Below are positions 59,284 through 64,000 of a stretch of 64,000 bases of DNA, in pieces. This stretch comes from Canna indica (Eukaryota; Streptophyta; Magnoliopsida; Zingiberales; Cannaceae). Each line of letters begins with the position of its first letter. Positions within the stretch are counted from its first letter, which is position 1. The stretch spans positions 40,044,001 through 40,108,000 of the forward strand of contig CP136891.1 in the NCBI GenBank assembly GCA_034359265.1. The letters are read 5' to 3'. The notes below the pieces were generated by a model. The model did no database searches and was not told the origin of the DNA. It saw only the letters and a program-made list of their open reading frames with translations. The position numbers and the translations under genes are program-made.

Positions 59284-59861
59284 CCCATGTAGCACGGCGA
59301 GAGTTGCAGGCTCAGGCAATAGATCTCGTGACATATCGAGTCGTAGTCGAGTAGTAGGAATTACTTATGCATATGGTCATGTGATAGTTGTAGACATGGA
59401 CCTTACTCACATTCAATTGTTTATATTTTCATAATAACATTCCTTCACATGTTCATTGGTTTTCACATGTTGTATCATTTATTCCGCATTTTGGTATATA
59501 TGTGTTGGTAGGCTTCAGAGTACGGATGTGTACTCTGGCCGGTCACGTGACCCTAGATTTGGGGCGTGACAGGAGGTGTGCTGTACGGGTGTGTGTAGTG
59601 GGGTTTGGGGAATTGATTAGGTTAGGGTTTTTTAAGTACATGTACATGGGTAATTAGGTAATTTACTAATTCTCATAGGTAACGGGTACCCACGGGTATG
59701 AATACTATAATACCCGTACCCACCCTGTATAAATGATCGGGTAATAAATAATACCTGTGAAATCCTTGCGGGTAGAATACTACTCCCCAAACCCGTCATA
59801 AACGGGTAAATACCCGCGGGTACCCGCCTAAACGGGTTTTTTTGCCATCCCTAGTGGCCGG

Positions 59862-60289
59862 CCTCCTCCTTCTTTATCCTCCCGTCTTCTTTTCTTTGGT
59901 GTACCACAATCTTCATCTTCTTGGAGGAGTCCAAGAGGACAGCGAGATATCTACACCTATTCTCTTTCATTTCAGTGTTTTCTCATCCTCTCTCCTTCCC
60001 TCTTTGGTGCCCAGTTCTTGGTGAAAGGGTTGGTCTTGCCTTGAAGGATTTCGGGATTGAGAAAGCTTCTGCATTGAGCCACAATGAGCCCCGGTGTTCG
60101 GGATGGTTTGAATTTTTTAAATTGCTATTTTCGCTGCATTTTCTATTCCCATCCCAACTGTTTGAGAAGCCGTGGGTCATAAATTTCTCAGAGAATTGTC
60201 CCCCTCTTCGTATTTAGTGGAGTGTATTTCTCATATCTAGTGTTCGGTTGAGGTGGCGACTTTCCTCGTCTAATGTTGTCTCTCTCACG
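59862..60289. other. Continuation of the element interrupted by the hAT
   Basis: Joins the sequence left of 52836 once the hAT element is removed. No gene recognised up to the gypsy gag. Confidence 0.35.
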
Positions 60290-60925
60290 GCGATCTCGAT
60301 CTTTGCCTTTTTATTAGGATTTTTGACCTTCTTGTCCTTGGCATTGTCTTTGGTGGTTTGTCTATCGGCCTTTTTGGCCTCTCAGAGTTCTTCCATCTCC
60401 ATGTAGCATACAACTCGCTCTTAGAACTCAGCTATACTCCTTGGTTTGGAAAGGGCGATCTGATCCGCGAACTGCCCACATTTCAGATCGTGTTTAACAT
60501 AATATAACTCGATGTTAGGGTCGAGGTTGGAAATCTCCATGGCCACGACATGGAATATTCTCAAGTACTCCCGTATCAGTTCATGTTGTCCTTACTTGAT
60601 GTAATGATCGAAGAGAGTCCTCGGTCTTAGAGTAGATCCAAGATGAGGTGAACTGCTTGGTGAAAGCTGTGGAGAGCTCCTGAAAGTGTGAACTGACATT
60701 GGTGGGAGGGTGGAGAACCAAAGTAGTGTGACCTTTTCTAAAGAGGTGGGGAAAGCTCGACAGAGGATGGAGTCGGTTGCGTTGTTGAGAAGCATCATCG
60801 ACCTAAAAGTTGTCAAGTGGATGGTCGGATCGCCCGTGCCAAACAAAAGGTCCCGAGTCGACGGCGGGGGGAGGAATGGCCTCTTGGCCTTGGTTCCTTC
60901 TTCTTCTATTTGGTGGTGCATGTGG
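60290..60925 (-). pseudogene. Ty3-gypsy gag fragment
   Basis: Minus-strand frames read GTGDPTIHLTTFRSMMLL, DSILCRAFPTSLEKV and LLWFSTLPPMSVHTF, then in another frame NIELYYVKHDLKCGQFADQ and RSIAEF. This is the retrotransposon gag domain seen in plant gypsy elements of the Tat/Athila type (GTGDP..H...F...M, LCRAFP.TL....WF..LPP.SI). Shifts occur near 60650. No protease or RT follows, so the element is truncated. A gypsy-like primer-binding region lies upstream at 61610-61629. Confidence 0.75.
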
Positions 60926-61263
60926 GAGGTCTCGTCTCGAGAAGCAAAGATCGACCTCCGGTTCTTTAGAGGTGATTGTTTTCGTCATGTTTCGAGCGGC
61001 GATGCTCACGCTCAGTTGGGCGATGTTCCCTTGATTGCGTCAATGCCTCGACCTGGGCTGTTAACTTTTGGTTCTGGGCCTGGAAATCATCGATCAGGCA
61101 TCGTAGCTCTTGTGGTGTTGGGTTGGCGGGCACCCGAGGGTCACTTCTCGTTGTGTTAGTGTCTCTAGGCAGCGGGAGAACGCTACTGCTATGTTGTTGT
61201 CTATGTGCAGTAGCATTCGCCTAACTCCGGGTACCTACCATGATGGGCGAGGTAAGATTTATT

Positions 61264-61602
61264 CACTACAACACAATCGGCCTATAGAGACACATAATTA
61301 GAGAGAAATTAGATTTTTGTTTCTAAATCTTCACATTTAGAGACTAATAGACACAAAATTTGCTCCTAATTAGTCTCTAAAAATATATTTAGAGTCAGAT
61401 CAATTAAGTGATTCTGTTACTGGGGTTTCTATAGCTTAGAGTCAAATTAATTAAGTGACTTTGTTGTTGTTATTTCTATAGATCTTTAGAGACTAATTAG
61501 GAACAAATTTTGTGTCTGTTAGTCTCTAAATGTGAAGATTTAGAAATAAAAATATAATTTGTCTCTAATTTTGTGTCCGTATAGGTCAATTATGTTGTAG
61601 TG
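61264..61602. mobile_element. CACTA-type MITE with foldback structure
   Basis: 339 bp with ends CACTACAACACAAT and TTATGTTGTAGTG and 3-bp target duplication att (61261-61263, 61603-61605). Inner sequences (gtttctaaatcttcacatt, agagactaat) recur inverted near the other end, so nearly the whole element can form a hairpin. It is inserted in the leader of the gypsy element. Confidence 0.82.
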
Positions 61603-61609
61603 ATTCGGC

Positions 61610-61633
61610 CCCACGGTGGGCGCCAAATATTCT
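61610..61633 (-). promoter_or_regulatory. Gypsy primer-binding region
   Basis: On the minus strand reads TTTGGCGCCCACCGTGGG, the sequence found just inside the 5' LTR of many plant Tat-type gypsy elements. The LTR boundary (ACA on the minus strand) would be at 61634. Confidence 0.65.
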
Positions 61634-62050
61634 TGTCTGAAGTCGGAATGATGCGGGTCCACGCGCCTCCTGGTTTGGCGCTACTGTGGTGGGGGGACTT
61701 GTAAAAACACTCTGATGCTCAAGTGAGAAAGAATTTCAAATGATAGGTATATAATTGGAATCGTAAGCATATCTGATGTATTTCGTGCTTGTTTATAATG
61801 CATGTTAGAGATGTTTCGGGAAGATGATGTCTCCCTGAATCTTGTGGGGATATGTCCGGAATGCATCAAGATTTATCCCGGAGATGTCGAGCTCATTATT
61901 GCCGAATATCTGTAATAAATGAACGACGTGGGTAATTTGCATGACTGGGTTGAGCCTTCGGACCAAGTTATAGTTGACTTGACTTGAGTCTAGTTCATAT
62001 GTGTGGGCACTTTTTAGTCTCGATTTGGTCGAGCCCAAAGTGCTAGTTCA
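61634..62050 (-). mobile_element. Probable gypsy 5' LTR remnant
   Basis: Begins next to the primer-binding region. Its outer end was not found, and the upper limit is approximate. Confidence 0.4.
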
Positions 62051-63400
62051 ATCCAAGCACAATTGAGCAAGACAATGAGGTTATTATGGCAACTGCCTGC
62101 TCACTAGCTAGGCGAGGCTATGAGAGTGAAAAGATGAGGGAAATTGGGGAAGTGATCCAAGCCGATATTATGATACACGATATTGGCAAGTAAAATTTAT
62201 ATGATGTGAGAGGCGCCAATGAAATTGTAAAAAGATGAAAAGTCACATGTAATAAAGGTGGTCTATAATGGTATATTAGTTTGACCGAAAATAAAAAATA
62301 GAAAAATCTCATTATTTACTTATGAGATAATGGGGTCATTGCAACATGTAGTGGAAGTATATATATATAAAAGTAGACATACAAAAATGACATTTATATA
62401 TGCAAGATATTCACGGATATGATGATTTTTATTATTGGACTCAAATTTCTGGAAATGACTCAAACGAACATGATTTTACACGATGATATCTATATTAAGC
62501 TCTAATTCTAGTAAGTAAAATAACCATCGTATGAAATTATTCGAGATAATCATCGAACAAAAATTAAGACTAATTCAATAATATGTATGTAATTAATTAT
62601 AAAATATATTTCCATTTTTTATATTTTTTTTAAATTTATCTTAATTTTTAATTTTTTCTAATAATATACTTCACATTTTGATTTTTTTTAATTATATCCC
62701 ATCATCAACGAAGTGTTAAATTTACCGTTTGGATGCTGACATGGATCAATATTATCACGTCAATATCGCTAAATGAATAAAAAAACTCAAAAATATATAT
62801 CACATCATCAATTATTTTCAAATAACATTTAAAGAATTATATCTAATATATTTCGACTTTTAAGAATTTTTTCAAATCTATCTTAATTTTTTTATTTTCA
62901 AACAAAATGAGGCTCATACTTTAAATTTATTTCAATTATATCTTACTATCAAACTATTATCAATTTTACCATTAAAATATTGAGTAACATTGTCGATATG
63001 GATCAAAAGTCCATCCATTATTCCTAAATATATTTTTTAAAAATAAAATTATATCGCCAAACCTTTTTTTTAAAACTTATCATCTTATTTTTTAAAAAAA
63101 TATGAAAAATTGTATCCCCTTACATTGTCAATACTCACAACACCTTTTTGCATCGTTGTGGCCTCGAGGTAGAGCCGTGATCACTCTCACTAACAATCGA
63201 TTACATTATTTTTAATTACATCATTTCTTAGTTCTCGGTTGCATTATTCAAGAATCCCAAATATTTAGTGTCATGACATATTATTATATATTTTTATATG
63301 TATTTAGGGATACTAACTAAAATTCTGATCCAGATACAATGCAACTCAGAATCCTAATGACCAAATTGAAATAAATTTATCTCATCTTAGATAGTTTGAG
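62051..63400. other. AT-rich intergenic sequence
   Basis: No gene. Two diverged copies of a tatcttaattttt...atcatcaa-type block near 62610-62760 and 62880-63010 suggest an old duplication. Confidence 0.35.
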
Positions 63401-63554
63401 TATATGATATAATTGGAACAAACCAAAAGTAAGATATTCATTTTGGTGTTGCCTGGTGACTTTGAGGAGATAGCTTCTTGGATAATTGATCAGTGGACTC
63501 TCTTTATAACTTGTTGCTGGTGTCTTTGGAAACGGGAATTGCCCTATCCTGATT

Positions 63555-64000
63555 TACATGGTCACATGATCAGTCAGAGTACGCGATCGTACTCCAAAGC
63601 CTATCGATGAACACACTTATCATGCAAATATAAATTACACAATGAAAATAATAAAGTAAAAGATCCATAATGCATAGGTATATAGCCAAAGGTATAATAG
63701 CAAACTCCAAGTGTGTACAAGTTTATGAAAACGGCAACACCAAATGCATAAATAGAAATGACTCTACGACTAGACTCGCTACGAGATCTACAATGTGAGC
63801 TTGCTCCCCCAGCCGCGCCATACCGACACTATTATACATCAGTGGTCAGGATTTGCAAAATAAACAACAATAAAGCGTTGAGTTCCAAAGAAACTCAGTG
63901 AGTGGCTCTCTCTGAGCCCTCTCCAAGCTACCCCAACCATAATTTTAAACGGGTATAAATTATATATATAAATGCTGAACCATAACAAGATCTAAAGAAG
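63555..64000 (-). mobile_element. Gypsy LTR fragment running off the window
   Basis: Reverse-oriented relative of the 3' part of the LTR at 54250-59572: tcagagtac...gtactc with aagccta matches the complement of 59505-59545, and cgttgagttccaaagaaactcagtgag matches the complement of 56670-56700 (less than 20 bases compared at a time). The start is not clear. Confidence 0.6.

Larger units (their letters stand above)
54250..59572 (+). mobile_element. Ty3-gypsy solo LTR, interrupted
   Basis: From TGTAATACCCGCG to GGGGCGTGACA, flanked by ggacg (54245-54249) and ggagg (59573-59577), a 4/5 match. It contains a second solo LTR at 56743-59283; without it the LTR is about 2.8 kb. No gag or pol in between. 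Confidence 0.78.
52844..59853. mobile_element. hAT-type element of 7 kb with nested LTRs
   Basis: The 8-bp target duplication gtggccgg is exact at 52836-52843 and 59854-59861. Ends are TAGGGATGTCAACGGGG and TTGCCATCCCTA. Subterminal sequence (cgggtacc, tacccgc) matches the 543-bp MITE at 23765 over its ends. Removing the LTR insertion at 54250-59572 leaves a hAT element of about 1.7 kb without transposase. Confidence 0.88.

Noticed and set aside
1..64000. CRISPR arrays, bacterial operons, rRNA genes or viral insertions
   Set aside because: Nothing of the kind is seen; all multi-gene units are plant transposable elements.

Overview
This 64 kb window is nuclear DNA from a flowering plant; I cannot place it to species. 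Three things point to a plant. It holds one intact intron-containing gene for a plastid lipid phosphate phosphatase, plus exon fragments of PEP carboxylase, a U-box E3 ligase, a nucleotide-sugar transporter and a GRF zinc-finger gene. The repeats are plant families (CACTA with TNP2 and Transposase_24 genes, L1-type LINE with DUF4283, Ty1-copia with UBN2-type gag, Ty3-gypsy, hAT, MULE and Tourist MITEs). Genes carry GT-AG introns. Most of the sequence is transposable elements nested in one another.

Layout. 1-2.4 kb: decayed minus-strand CACTA TNP2 pseudogene. 3.2-10.6 kb: fragments of a U-box gene and of PEP carboxylase (both minus strand), split by a 6.2 kb LINE with a 16-bp target duplication; a tRNA-type SINE lies in the LINE's 5' part. 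11.8-18.9 kb: a structurally complete CACTA element (12-bp TIRs, 3-bp target duplication, subterminal repeats, a leader hairpin, TNP2 with one premature stop, and an intact 5-exon Transposase_24 gene) inserted into a minisatellite. 19.1-21.1 kb: a CACTA end, copia pol remnant and copia 3' LTR. 23.1-24.3 kb: two hAT MITEs.

25.0-33.6 kb: the one gene that looks functional, a lipid phosphate phosphatase epsilon gene (minus strand, 4 exons, 276 aa). Introns 2 and 3 are swollen to 4.6 and 3.0 kb by copia, LINE, hAT and MULE remnants. A further hAT element (33.75-34.92 kb) sits 191 bp upstream of its start codon.

35-41 kb: a copia solo LTR, a 5' fragment (3 exons plus leader) of a UTR3-like UDP-sugar transporter, a Tourist-like MITE, a long-TIR foldback element and a CACTA end. 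41.4-44.9 kb: minus-strand LINE remnant, a GRF zinc-finger pseudogene split by a copia solo LTR, and the 5' end of a copia element. 44.9-51.9 kb: nested minus-strand copia and gypsy sequences, including a chimeric reading frame joining copia gag to gypsy RNase H. 52.8-59.9 kb: a hAT element whose 8-bp target duplications lie 7 kb apart because it took in a gypsy solo LTR that itself took in another. 60-64 kb: a minus-strand gypsy gag and leader with a CACTA-type MITE in it, AT-rich DNA, and a gypsy LTR that runs off the window.

The elements do not work together as a system. The window records successive insertions around one gene that is probably still active. I searched for a new system and did not see one; the best leads are the CACTA leader hairpin, the tRNA-like modules in a hAT MITE, the templated 50-bp duplication and the repeated gene-fragment islands.
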